From the NCBI RefSeq assembly GCF_016756395.1, contig NZ_AP018365.1:5087001-5151000 (forward strand): 64,000 bases of DNA. Direction: 5' to 3'. Below, piece by piece: positions 38,892 to 50,617 of this stretch. This stretch comes from Streptomyces sp. SN-593. Its GTDB lineage: Bacteria; Actinomycetota; Actinomycetes; Streptomycetales; Streptomycetaceae. Under the pieces are notes generated by a model. It searched no databases, was not told the DNA's origin, and saw only the letters and a list, made by a program, of their open reading frames with translations. Position 1 is the stretch's first letter. Every line of letters starts with the position of its first letter. Made by a program: the position numbers and the translations under genes.

Positions 38892-39307
38892 CGGTCCACC
38901 TCCTCATTTCTTCTGTCGGGTGTTCATCCGAAGCGAGGACATGTCACATGTTGCTGGGGAGAGTGTAGTTCGCCACGGTGCGTGGCGGTCTTACGTCATG
39001 ATGACCGGGCATGCGGGCAAGCATTCGATATCGGCCGAGTATTCCCCCGTCCGTACTCTTCACTCTTTCGAGTGGGTCATATATGAATAAACCAGGTGAT
39101 CGTGATGATACGGGCGGTGGTCGTCCGCAGCTCGTCGCAGGGCGATGCCCCGGCGGTGATCAACACGTGACCGGCTACCCTGCCGGTAGGAGCAGTCGCA
39201 GGTCCCCGTCCCCGGACGGTCCCCGCGGCGGTTCCCGGTAGTAGCCGCCGTAGCCGCCCGAAGCGCAGACCCCGCCAGATGCCAGACCAGCGACAGGAGT
39301 ACCCCTC
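38892..39307. promoter_or_regulatory. Divergent egtA / prenyl synthase promoter region
   Basis: 416 bp, clearly A/T-richer between about 38910 and 39105. It contains two small palindromes, CACTC TTTC-G GAGTG (39061-39074) and TCATATATGA (39077-39086). AGGAG serving the prenyl synthase is at 39295-39299. No gene is supported; short ORFs here lack ribosome sites and homology. Confidence 0.45.
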
Positions 39308-40327
39308 GTGACCGTCGTCGGGCCCTTCGGGCTGAGCGTGTGGGACGAGAACCTCGATGCCGACGTCCAGGCCGGTCTCGCAGCCGTGGAGGAAGGGCTG
39401 CTGGAGGCGACCAAGAGCGACGTCCCCTTCATCACCGACACGGCGCGCCACCTCCTGCGGGCCGGCGGCAAGCGCTTCCGGCCGCTCCTGGTGATGCTCG
39501 GGGCGCAGTTCGGCGACCCGCACGCGCCGGGGGTGGTGCCCGCCGCCGTCGTCGTGGAGCTGACCCACCTCGCCACCCTCTACCACGACGACGTCATGGA
39601 CGAGGCGGACGTGCGCCGCGGGGTGCCGAGCGCCAACTCCCGCTGGGACAACTCGGTGGCGGTCCTCACCGGCGACTTCCTCTTCTCCCGGGCCTCCCAC
39701 ATCCTCGCGGACCTCGGGCCCGAGGCGGTGCGGGTGCAGGCCGAGGCGTTCGAGCGGTTGGTCACCGGGCAGATCATGGAGACCGTCGGCCCGCGCGACG
39801 GGCGCGACCCGCTCGACCACTACCTGGAGGTCATCGCGGGCAAGACCAGCTCGCTGATGGCGGTGTCCGGCCGGTTCGGGGCGATGATGTCGGGCGCCGA
39901 CGAGTCGGTGGTCCACGTCCTCACCCAGTACGGCGAGCGGATCGGCGTGGCGTTCCAACTGGCCGACGACGTGCTGGACATCGCGAGCGACAGCCACGAG
40001 TCGGGCAAGACGCCCGGGACGGACCTGCGCGAGGGCATCCCGACGCTGCCGGTCCTGCACGTGCGCCGCTGGCGCGCGCAGGGAAAGGGCCCGGCGACGC
40101 CCGAGGACCGGCGGCTGAACGAACTCCTCGACGGCGACCTGACGGACGACGCGCTCCACGCGGAGGCGCTGCACCTGCTGCGGGCGCATCCCGCGCTGGA
40201 GCAGGCGCGCCGTGACACCGTCCGCTACGCGGACGAGGCGAGGGCGGCGCTCGCGCCGCTGCCCGACCTCCCGGCGAAGGCGTCCCTGGCCGCCCTGTGC
40301 GAAGCGGTCGTCCACCGCGCGGGTTGA
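39308..40327 (+). CDS. Long-chain polyprenyl diphosphate synthase (menaquinone side chain)
   Basis: 339-aa trans-isoprenyl diphosphate synthase. Both aspartate-rich motifs are intact: first DDVMD (94-98) in LYHDDVMDEADVRRG, second DDVLD (220-224) in QLADDVLDIASD, which bind Mg-diphosphate. The small residues before the first motif indicate a long-chain (C35-C50) product. The GTG start has GGAG 8 nt upstream. Together with mqnA/C and menG it would supply the menaquinone tail; product length cannot be fixed from sequence. Confidence 0.9.
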   Translation: MTVVGPFGLSVWDENLDADVQAGLAAVEEGLLEATKSDVPFITDTARHLLRAGGKRFRPLLVMLGAQFGDPHAPGVVPAAVVVELTHLATLYHDDVMDEADVRRGVPSANSRWDNSVAVLTGDFLFSRASHILADLGPEAVRVQAEAFERLVTGQIMETVGPRDGRDPLDHYLEVIAGKTSSLMAVSGRFGAMMSGADESVVHVLTQYGERIGVAFQLADDVLDIASDSHESGKTPGTDLREGIPTLPVLHVRRWRAQGKGPATPEDRRLNELLDGDLTDDALHAEALHLLRAHPALEQARRDTVRYADEARAALAPLPDLPAKASLAALCEAVVHRAG

Positions 40328-40805
40328 GGCGGAGCGAGGGCGCCTCACCCCCGGGGTGGTCCGTGCCGTCGGTTCCGCGACCACCTGCCGGTGGGTCGCC
40401 GGCCGCACCGTATCCCCGCCCCTGGGCAACCGCGGGTCTTCCACGGCCTTCCACGGCCGGCTGTCTTCGGGGCGGCCTGGTGGGGCCAGTTGGCGGGGCC
40501 GGGAGGGGCACCGGCGGAGCGTCCGCGGGAGGGCCCGCACGGCCCAGGGGCGCGGGGGCGGCGCGATCGGCCACGACGCACCGGGTGGTCCCGGAACCGA
40601 CGGCACCGCGTACCCCGGAGGGTCGGGGGCGCCCCGGGCAGGCGTCATACCCGGGGCGTACGGCGGGCCCGCCCCCGGAGGGATGTGCGGGGGCGGGGAA
40701 TCTGGTCGGATGGGGTCACCCCACCGCATGGCGGACTGGGGGACAATCGCCCCGGGTAGGGGGAAACCGCGAGCGGGCCGCCGCTGACGACGGAGGTACA
40801 ACGCC
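40328..40805. other. Long intergenic region, prenyl synthase / LolA-like gene
   Basis: 478 bp of very GC-rich sequence with no supported gene. All frames are open over long stretches, as expected at this composition, but none has a ribosome site plus recognisable protein. GGAGG just before 40806 serves the next gene. No terminator of good quality was seen. Confidence 0.4.
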
Positions 40806-42068
40806 ATGGCAGTGACCGAACGGATCGGGCGACCCGAGCCGGAGGAGCCGGAGCGACCGCGCGGCCGCGCCCGGAAGATCGCGCGCTACGCCGTACCCGT
40901 CGCTGTGGCGGGCGTGGCGGCCGCCACGATCACGCTGGTGCCCGCGCTCGCCGACGCCGGCGACCCCTCGCTGCCGAAGATCACCGCACAGCAGTTGCTG
41001 ACGAAGATCGCGGCCTCGGACACCCGCGCCCTGGACGGCACCGTGAAGGTGAGCACCGACCTCGGCCTGCCCGACGCGCTCTCGGGGGGCGCGGCCGGCG
41101 GTCTGCTGTCGGGCGCGGGCGGCTCCGGCAAGGACGGCTCCTCCGCCGCCCCGCAGGCGCAGCTCGCCCAGCTCCTCGTCGGCACCCACCAGTTGCACGT
41201 CGCGGTCGACGGCCAGGACCGGCAGAAGGTCTCGGTCATCGAGCCCGCCGCCGAGTACAGCGTCATCCACGACGGCACCCAGTTGTGGGCGTACGACAGC
41301 GCGTCGAACCAGGCGTACCACGCGACGCTGCCCGCCGCGGCGGACGAGTCCTCGGGCCCGGTCGGCGCGCGGCCGTCCGACGGCGTGCCGACCACCCCGC
41401 AGGCCGCCGCCGAGCAGGTGCTCCGGGCGGCGCGCGGCACCTCCTCGGTCACCGTCGACGGCACCGCCCGGGTGGCCGGCCGCAGCGCCTACGAACTGGT
41501 GGTCACGCCCGAGCACGCCGCCGACACCACGGTCGGGTCGGTCCGCATCGCGGTCGACTCCGGCACCGGGGTCCCGCTGAAGTTCACCGTGCTTCCGAAG
41601 GGCGGCGGCAAGGCCGTCTTCGAGATCGGCTTCACCAAGGTCGGGTTCGGGGAGCCGGCCGCGAGCACCTTCTCGTTCACCGCGCCCAAGGGCGCCGAGG
41701 TGACCGAGGGCAAGTCCTCCGGCGCGTCCGGCGGCAGCGGGGCCGGCGCCGTGGCCGGCCTGGCCGCGCCCACCGTGCTCGGCACCGGCTGGGACTCCGT
41801 CGCGGTGATCGACACCGGCGACGCGGGCTCGGGGTCGGGCGACGGCGGCGGCAGCGGCTTCGGCGCGGACGGCACGGCCGGTTCGGGCCGCGGCGGCGAC
41901 GCGTCGTCGGCGCTCGACGGATACGGCACCAAGGTCACCGGCTCCTTCGGCACCGGCACCGTCTTCCACACCCGCCTGGTGAACGTGCTCCTCACCGACG
42001 AGGGCAGGCTCTACGTCGGCGCGGTCACCGAGTCCGCGCTGACCGCGGCGGCCGGCGGCCACCACTAG
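40806..42068 (+). CDS. Exported LolA/RseB-fold lipoprotein-carrier-like protein
   Basis: 420-aa protein with an Arg-rich N-terminus and one hydrophobic signal/anchor segment (about 32-52). A beta-rich domain follows with repeated short blocks (EYSVIHDGTQLWAYDSASNQAYHATLP; AGRSAYELVVTP; PLKFTV...FEIGFTKVGFGEP) typical of LolA/RseB-like proteins. Gly/Ser-rich linkers surround about residues 95-110 and 300-370. The family binds hydrophobic ligands or senses envelope state. GGAGG precedes the ATG. The ABC exporter genes follow after 70 bp and may be co-expressed. Confidence 0.72.
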   Translation: MAVTERIGRPEPEEPERPRGRARKIARYAVPVAVAGVAAATITLVPALADAGDPSLPKITAQQLLTKIAASDTRALDGTVKVSTDLGLPDALSGGAAGGLLSGAGGSGKDGSSAAPQAQLAQLLVGTHQLHVAVDGQDRQKVSVIEPAAEYSVIHDGTQLWAYDSASNQAYHATLPAAADESSGPVGARPSDGVPTTPQAAAEQVLRAARGTSSVTVDGTARVAGRSAYELVVTPEHAADTTVGSVRIAVDSGTGVPLKFTVLPKGGGKAVFEIGFTKVGFGEPAASTFSFTAPKGAEVTEGKSSGASGGSGAGAVAGLAAPTVLGTGWDSVAVIDTGDAGSGSGDGGGSGFGADGTAGSGRGGDASSALDGYGTKVTGSFGTGTVFHTRLVNVLLTDEGRLYVGAVTESALTAAAGGHH

Positions 42069-42138
42069 CCCCGGTGCGCGGCGCGGCGCGGTGCGGCAGC
42101 GCGGGAGAGCGGCGGAGCCAGGAGAGCGAGGGAGCGCG

Positions 42139-43104
42139 ATGACGGAGCCGGCCCCGGCGGCGGCCCCCGGTGAGGCCGTGATCGAGACCCGCGGCCTCGC
42201 CAAGCGGTACCGCGGCACCCTCGCCGTCGACGGCCTCGACCTGCGGGTGCCGCGCGGCAGCGTCTTCGGCTTCCTCGGGCCGAACGGCTCGGGCAAGACC
42301 ACCACCATCCGGATGCTGATGGGCCTGGTCGAGCCGACCGCCGGTACCGCCCGGGTGCTCGGCCGCCCGATGCCGCGTTCGGCCCGCTCGGTGCTGCCCC
42401 GGGTCGGCGCGCTCATCGAGGGCCCGGCGCTGTACGGCTTCCTGTCCGGCCGCGACAACCTGCTGCGGTACGACGCGGCCGACCCGACCGCCGACCCGCG
42501 CACCCGCCGGGCCCGGGTCGGCGCCGCCCTGGACCGGGTGGGGCTGGCCGCGGCCGCGCAGAAACGGGCCCGGCAGTACTCGCTCGGCATGAAGCAGCGC
42601 CTCGGCCTCGCGGCGGCGCTGCTCCAGCCGCGGGACCTACTGGTGCTCGACGAGCCGACGAACGGCCTCGACCCGCAGGGCATGCGGGAGATCCGCACCC
42701 TGGTCAGGGAGCTGGCCGCCGACGGCACGACCGTCTTCCTCTCCTCGCACCTGCTGGACGAGATCGAGCAGGTCTGCACGCACGCCGCGGTGATGGCCCG
42801 CGGCCGGCTGATCACGCAGGGCCCGGTCGCCGAGCTGTCGGCCGGTACCCGCGGCCGGCTCGCCGTCACCACGCCGGACCCGGCCGAGGCCGTCCGGGTG
42901 CTGGCCGGCCGCGGCGTGACCGCCCTGTCCGCGGACGGGCAGCGCGTCACCGGCGAGTTGCCCGCCGAGCCGCCGGACCTCGCGGAGCTGAACGCGGCCC
43001 TGGTTGCGGCGGGCGTCCGCGTGCGCGGCTTCGGCCTCGAACGCGGCTCGCTGGAGGACGCGTTCGTCGCGCTGACCGGGGAGGGCTTCGATGTCGCGGG
43101 CTGA
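42139..43104 (+). CDS. ABC transporter ATP-binding protein
   Basis: 321-aa ABC-2-type ATPase. The Walker A GPNGSGKTT (47-55), the signature-like YSLGMKQR, Walker B LLVLDEPTNGLDP and the switch His in FLSSHLLDE are all present, with a C-terminal accessory region typical of drug/lipid exporters. ATG 42139 is preferred to 42091 because the ATPase fold begins soon after. It overlaps the permease gene by 14 bp. Confidence 0.92.
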   Translation: MTEPAPAAAPGEAVIETRGLAKRYRGTLAVDGLDLRVPRGSVFGFLGPNGSGKTTTIRMLMGLVEPTAGTARVLGRPMPRSARSVLPRVGALIEGPALYGFLSGRDNLLRYDAADPTADPRTRRARVGAALDRVGLAAAAQKRARQYSLGMKQRLGLAAALLQPRDLLVLDEPTNGLDPQGMREIRTLVRELAADGTTVFLSSHLLDEIEQVCTHAAVMARGRLITQGPVAELSAGTRGRLAVTTPDPAEAVRVLAGRGVTALSADGQRVTGELPAEPPDLAELNAALVAAGVRVRGFGLERGSLEDAFVALTGEGFDVAG

Positions 43105-44047
43105 GACGGCGCCGGAGGGGGCGCAGGAGGCCGCCGGCGCCCCGCCGGACCCCGTGGATCCGACCGGCGCCGCCTCGGGCCGTACGGGCCGAGCGGCGGT
43201 GCGGCGGCTGTGGTCGCTCGCTCTGTTCCGCTCCGAGCTGCTGATCGTCTTCCGGCGCTGGCGGACCCTCGCGCTGTTCGGGGTGCTGGCGGGCGTCCCG
43301 GTGCTGGTCGGCGTCGCGGTGCGGATCGAGACGCGCGACGGCGGGTCGGTCGGCGGCCGGTCCGGCGGCGACGGCGGGCCGGCGTTCATCCAGCAGGTGA
43401 GCAACAACGGCCTGTTCCTCGCCTTCACCGCGCTCGCCGCCACCCTGCCGTTCTTCCTGCCGATGGCCGTCGGCGTGGTCGCGGGCGACGCGGTCGCCGG
43501 CGAGGCGAGCGGCGGCACCCTGCGCTACCTGCTGGTCGCCCCGGCCGGGCGGACCCGGCTGCTGGTCGCCAAGTACGCCTCGGTGCTGGCCTTCTGCCTC
43601 GCGGCCACGCTGGTCGTCGCCGTGTCCGGCCTCGTGGTGGGCTTCGTGCTCTTCCCGGTCGGCGACGTGACGACCCTGTCCGGGACCACCGTCCCGCTCT
43701 CCCAGGGCATGCTGCGGGCGCTGCTGATCGCGGCCCTGGTGGCCGGCTCGCTGGTGGGCGTGGCCGCGCTCGGGCTGTTCGTCTCCACCCTCACCGACAG
43801 CGGCATCGGCGCCATGGCGGCCACCGTCGGCCTGCTGATCACCGTGCAGATCGTGGACACCATCCCGCAGTTGCACGCGGTCCAGCCGTACCTCTTCCCG
43901 CACTACTGGCTGAGCTTCGCCGACGTGCTGCGCGATCCGGTGCAGTGGAACGGCATCGGGCGGAACCTGGGCCTCCAGGCGCTGTACGCGGCCGTGTTCG
44001 GGTCGGCCGCGTGGGCGCGGTTCACCTCGCGCGACATCACGGCGTAG
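43091..44047 (+). CDS. ABC-2 family transporter permease
   Basis: 318-aa partner of the upstream ATPase. A hydrophilic N-terminal stretch of about 35 residues precedes six predicted helices, with the ABC-2 GEASGGTLRYLLVAPAGRTRLLVAKY segment in the middle. Substrate unknown. The last codons (DITA, stop) lie in the first copy of a 20-bp tandem duplication. Confidence 0.88.
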   Translation: MSRAETAPEGAQEAAGAPPDPVDPTGAASGRTGRAAVRRLWSLALFRSELLIVFRRWRTLALFGVLAGVPVLVGVAVRIETRDGGSVGGRSGGDGGPAFIQQVSNNGLFLAFTALAATLPFFLPMAVGVVAGDAVAGEASGGTLRYLLVAPAGRTRLLVAKYASVLAFCLAATLVVAVSGLVVGFVLFPVGDVTTLSGTTVPLSQGMLRALLIAALVAGSLVGVAALGLFVSTLTDSGIGAMAATVGLLITVQIVDTIPQLHAVQPYLFPHYWLSFADVLRDPVQWNGIGRNLGLQALYAAVFGSAAWARFTSRDITA

Positions 44048-44072
44048 CGCAGGACATCACGGCGTAGCGCTG
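44033..44072. repeat. 20-bp tandem duplication spanning two convergent stop codons
   Basis: Two adjacent 20-bp units at 44033-44052 and 44053-44072, starting GACATCACGGCGTAGCGC and differing only in the 19th base. Each unit contains TAG on the plus strand and TCA (TGA on minus). The permease uses the stop in the first copy and the RarD-like gene uses the stop in the second. Confidence 0.9.
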
Positions 44073-45010
44073 TCGGCGGCCGCGCGGCCGGACACGGCAC
44101 CCGTCGCGGCGCCGGCCGCGGCGAGCGCGAGCCGGCCCCGCCGGGCGGTGCGCAGCGCGTCCCAGGTGAGGACCGCCAGCGCGGCCCAGACCAGGAAGAA
44201 CCCGGCCCACCGGTCGGGCGGCATCGTCTCGTGGAAGTGGAGCACCCCGATCAGGAACTGGGAGACCGGGGTGAGGTACTGCATCAGGCCGATCGTGGAC
44301 AGCGGCAGCCGGGTCGCGGCCATGCCGAAGAAGATCAGCGGTACCGCGGTGACCAGGCCGCAGGCGGCGAGCAGCGAGGCGTGCCCCGGTCCGTGGTGGG
44401 TGAAGGTGGAGTGGCCGCCGGCGCCGAGCACCACCAGGTAGCCGAGCGCGGGCAGGAACTGCACGCTCGCCTCGGCGGCGAGCGACTCCAGGCCGCCCAT
44501 GGCGACCTTCTTCTTGATCAGCCCGTAGCCCCCGAAGGAGAAGGCCAGGGTGAGCGCGATCCACGGCAGCCGCCCGTAGCCGACCGTGAGCACCACCACG
44601 GCCGCGCAGCCGATGCCGACGGCGGCCCACTGCACCGGGCGCAGCCGTTCGTGCAGCACCAGCACGCCGAGGCCGATGGTGACCAGCGGGTTGATGAAGT
44701 AGCCGAGCGCGGCCTCGACCACGTGGCCGGCGTTCACCGCCCAGATGTACACGCCCCAGTTCACGGTGACCGCGGTCGCCGCGGCCGCGATCAGCGCCAA
44801 CCGCCGCGGCTGCCGGACCAGTTCGGCGATCCACGCCCAGCGGCGCAGCACCAGCAGGATGACCGCGGCCACGCCGAGCGACCACACCATGCGGTGCGCC
44901 AGGATCTCCAGCGCCCCGGCCGGCTCCAGCAGCGGCCAGTAGAGCGGGAAGAGCCCCCACAGCCCGTAGGCCGCGAAGCCGTAGCCCAACCCCGCCCGCT
45001 GCTCGTCCAT
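44057..45010 (-). CDS. rarD: RarD/EamA-family transporter
   Basis: 317-aa inner-membrane protein with about ten helices in two EamA repeats. The N-terminal GYGFAAYGLWGLFPLYWPLLEPAGALEILAHRMVWSL and the second-repeat GLMQYLTPVSQFLIGVL are typical RarD features. Probably a metabolite/drug exporter; substrate unknown. Ends inside the 20-bp duplication. Confidence 0.88.
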   Translation of the reverse strand: MDEQRAGLGYGFAAYGLWGLFPLYWPLLEPAGALEILAHRMVWSLGVAAVILLVLRRWAWIAELVRQPRRLALIAAAATAVTVNWGVYIWAVNAGHVVEAALGYFINPLVTIGLGVLVLHERLRPVQWAAVGIGCAAVVVLTVGYGRLPWIALTLAFSFGGYGLIKKKVAMGGLESLAAEASVQFLPALGYLVVLGAGGHSTFTHHGPGHASLLAACGLVTAVPLIFFGMAATRLPLSTIGLMQYLTPVSQFLIGVLHFHETMPPDRWAGFFLVWAALAVLTWDALRTARRGRLALAAAGAATGAVSGRAAADSATP

Positions 45011-45131
45011 GTGCCCGCCCCTCCCGACCCCGTACGGCTCCCCGACCGTAGCGGGCGGCGGCGCGGCCTGTCATGGCCATATCGCAGTGTGGTCATGACA
45101 GGCCGCGCCCGGGCGGGCTGGGCGGGGGCGG

Positions 45132-45992
45132 TCAGCCCTTCAGCGCGGCGGCCACCGACTGCGGCATCGGGGTGGTCGGGCGGCCGATCAGCCGGGACAG
45201 GTCGCCGCTGGTGCCCGCGAGCAGGCCGCGGCCGATCGCCCGGTCGACGTCGACCAGCACCTCGGCGAACGCGGCCGGCAGGCCGGCGCCCACGAGGATC
45301 TCCAGGTACTGCTCGGAGGAGACGTTCCGGTAGGCGATCTCCTGTCCGCTCGCCTGCGCGACCGCTGCCGCGTACTCCGCGAAGCTCCACGCGGTGTCGC
45401 CGCTGAGTTCGTACGCCTTGCCCTCGTGGCCCTCGCCGGTGAGCACCACGGCCGCCGCGGCCGCGTAGTCCGCGCGCGCGGCGGAGGAGACCCGGCCCTC
45501 CCCGGCGCTGGCGACGACGGCGCCGTGCTCCAGCACCGTGCCGAGGTTCTGCGTGTACACCTCGGTGTACCAGCCGTTGCGCAGGAAGGTGTGCGGCAGC
45601 CCGGAGTCGAGGATCAGCCGCTCGGTCAGCTTGTGCTCCTCGGCGAGCGCGAGATCGGCCTCCGGGCCGCCGAGGATGCCCGTGTACGCCAGCAGGCCGA
45701 CGCCCGCCCCGCGCGCCGCGTCGACCACCGCCGTGTGCTGCGGCAGCCGTCGGCCGACGTCGTTGCCGGAGACGAACAGCACCCGGTCGCCGGCCGCGAA
45801 CGCGCCCTTCAGGGTCTGCGGGTCGTCGTAGGTCGCGACCCGCACCTCCACGCCCTTCGCGGCCAGGTCGGCCGCCTTGCCCGGGTCCCGGACGACCGCG
45901 GCGATCCCGCCCGCCTCCACCCCGCGCTCCAGCAGGTCCGCGATGACGAGCCGGCCCAGGTGGCCGGTTGCCCCGGTGACGACGATGCTCAT
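45132..45992 (-). CDS. NAD(P)H-binding quinone oxidoreductase-like protein (QorB/NmrA type)
   Basis: 286-aa atypical short-chain dehydrogenase. It starts MSIVVTGATGHLGRLV, the NmrA/QorB dinucleotide motif (TGATGHLG), and has YTGILGG and LRNGWYTE segments. QorB-like proteins reduce quinones with NADPH. ATG 45992 follows GGAGCAAC; an earlier in-frame start at 46028 is less likely. Divergent from an HxlR regulator, a common arrangement in which the regulator senses quinone or electrophile stress. Confidence 0.85.
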   Translation of the reverse strand: MSIVVTGATGHLGRLVIADLLERGVEAGGIAAVVRDPGKAADLAAKGVEVRVATYDDPQTLKGAFAAGDRVLFVSGNDVGRRLPQHTAVVDAARGAGVGLLAYTGILGGPEADLALAEEHKLTERLILDSGLPHTFLRNGWYTEVYTQNLGTVLEHGAVVASAGEGRVSSAARADYAAAAAVVLTGEGHEGKAYELSGDTAWSFAEYAAAVAQASGQEIAYRNVSSEQYLEILVGAGLPAAFAEVLVDVDRAIGRGLLAGTSGDLSRLIGRPTTPMPQSVAAALKG

Positions 45993-46072
45993 GCTGTTGC
46001 TCCCGTTCTGCGGTGGTCCGCGGATCACTCCGACGTCTCCGCCACCGTAACGCGGGCACTAACTTCGGGAAA

Positions 46073-46096
46073 GTACCCACCTTGGAGTACGGTACC
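46073..46096. promoter_or_regulatory. Candidate HxlR operator
   Basis: GTAC (46073-46076) and GTAC (46087-46090), with GGTACC (46091-46096) directly before the HxlR start, form repeated symmetrical half-sites in the divergent promoter. HxlR/QorR proteins often bind GTAC-containing repeats at such promoters. Confidence 0.45.
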
Positions 46097-46099
46097 CCC

Positions 46100-46465
46100 A
46101 TGAAGGTGAGTGAAGCGGGCCGGCTGCGGGGCTGTCCGGAGCGGGCGGTCCTCGAACACGTCACCAGCACCTGGGGCGTCCTGGTGCTGGTCGAGCTGGC
46201 GGGCGCGGGCACCCTGCGCCCCAGCGAGCTGCGCCGCCGGATCGGCGGGGTGAGCGAGAAGATGCTCGCGCAGACCCTGCGCACCCTGGAGCGGGACGGC
46301 TTCGTCCGCCGCCTGGCCCACCCGGTGATCCCGCCCCACGTCGACTACGACCTCACCCCCCTCGGCCACCAGGTCGCCGGGAAGGTCCGCGCCCTCGCCG
46401 AGTGGACCGCCGGGAACATGGCCGCGGTCGCCGCCGCCCAGCGGGCCTACGACGCGGCCCGGTGA
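46100..46465 (+). CDS. HxlR-family transcriptional regulator
   Basis: 121-aa winged-helix regulator. An N-terminal Cys (CPERAVLEHVTSTWGVLVL), RPSELRRRIGGVSEKMLAQTLRTLERDGFV and a wing YDLTPLGHQV define the family. The single Cys near residue 11 may sense redox state or quinones. ATG 46100 is chosen; an upstream extension lacks homology. It likely regulates the divergent QorB-like gene and itself. Confidence 0.88.
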   Translation: MKVSEAGRLRGCPERAVLEHVTSTWGVLVLVELAGAGTLRPSELRRRIGGVSEKMLAQTLRTLERDGFVRRLAHPVIPPHVDYDLTPLGHQVAGKVRALAEWTAGNMAAVAAAQRAYDAAR

Positions 46466-46470
46466 CGCGT

Positions 46471-46505
46471 CCGCCCCGCCGCACCGGAGCGGGCCGGCGG
46501 GGCGG
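46471..46505. terminator. Bidirectional terminator hairpin
   Basis: 11-bp inverted repeat CCGCCCCGCCG (46471-46481) and CGGCGGGGCGG (46495-46505), between the convergent stops of the HxlR gene and korB. Confidence 0.7.
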
Positions 46506-46531
46506 GGCGGAGGGGTTCCGTGGCCGGCGCG

Positions 46532-49646
<3,115 letters not shown>

Positions 49647-49799
49647 TGAACGGACCTCCTTCGCGGCGGCACTGCTCATCACCGGTCATCGTACGTCGGT
49701 AAGGGTCACCTTCCCGGTACGTTCGGCAAAGGGGAACCGGACCCGCGGCTGACCGGAAAACCACCACCTGTTCCCCTTGTGAGACAGCGTGTCAGCAAT

Positions 49800-50459
49800 T
49801 CACGAGTTGAGGTAGGTCAGCACCGCCAGCACCCTGCGGTGATCCCCCTCACTCGGAGCGAGGCCCAGTTTGAGGAAGATGTTGCTCACGTGCTTCTCCA
49901 CCGCGCCGTCGCTCACCACGAGCTGCTTGGCCACCGCCGAGTTGGTCCGGCCCTCGGCCATCAGCCCCAGCACCTCGCGCTCGCGCGGGGTCAGCCCGGC
50001 GAGCACGTCCTGCTTGCGGCTGCGGCCGAGCAGTTGCGCGACCACCTCGGGGTCCAGCGCGGTGCCGCCCTCGGCGACCCGGACCACCGCGTCCACGAAC
50101 TCGCGGACGTCGGCCACCCGGTCCTTGAGCAGGTAGCCCACCCCGCGGCTGCTGCCGGCCAGCAGTTCCGTCGCGTACTGCTCCTCGACGTACTGCGACA
50201 GCACCAGCACGCCCACGCCCGGGTGCTCCCTGCGCAATTGCACGGCCGCGCGCACCCCTTCGTCGGTGTGCGTCGGCGGCATCCGCACGTCGGCCACCAC
50301 GACGTCAGGAGGCGCGCCCTCGCCGGCCAGCCCGCGGACCGCGTCGAGCAGGGCCTCGGCGTCGCCGACCCCCGCGACCACGTCATGGCCCCGGTCGGTG
50401 AGCAGCCGGGTCAGTCCCTCCCTGAGCAGTACCGAATCCTCGGCGATGACGACCCGCAC
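49800..50459 (-). CDS. NarL/LuxR-type response regulator
   Basis: 219-aa two-component regulator. The receiver domain (1-120) has acidic pocket E7/D8 and phospho-acceptor Asp57 in DVVVADVRMPP. The LuxR HTH (about 150-205) has LTPREREVLGLMAEGRTNSAVAKQLVVSD. GTG 50459 has GGAGG 5 nt upstream and gives the typical MRVVIAEDS start; longer starts up to 50555 are possible. Likely partner of one or both histidine kinases at 52.6-55.3 kb, although a MarR gene and an opposite-strand gene lie between. Confidence 0.88.
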   Translation of the reverse strand: MRVVIAEDSVLLREGLTRLLTDRGHDVVAGVGDAEALLDAVRGLAGEGAPPDVVVADVRMPPTHTDEGVRAAVQLRREHPGVGVLVLSQYVEEQYATELLAGSSRGVGYLLKDRVADVREFVDAVVRVAEGGTALDPEVVAQLLGRSRKQDVLAGLTPREREVLGLMAEGRTNSAVAKQLVVSDGAVEKHVSNIFLKLGLAPSEGDHRRVLAVLTYLNS

Positions 50460-50617
50460 TCTTTCCTCCACCGTCTCCAGCTCCCCCGTTCGAACCGACT
50501 GGCCCAGCATCCCAGCATCGGCGGCTCGATGAGGAATACGGTTCGGGGTGGGCAAGGTTGCGCCCGGCGATCAGCGGCGGCCGCCCGTACGGGCGGCGCC
50601 CGGGGAGAGGAGAACGT

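Noticed and set aside
39077-40807. Long minus-strand ORF with Pro-rich start opposite the prenyl synthase gene
   Set aside because: It is antisense to a clear prenyl synthase, and its Pro/Arg-rich composition is what high-GC antisense frames produce. No ribosome site or domain.
40297-40815. Plus-strand ORF of 172 codons in the prenyl synthase / LolA-like gap
   Set aside because: It overlaps both neighbours in another frame, is Gly/Pro/Arg low complexity, and has no ribosome site.
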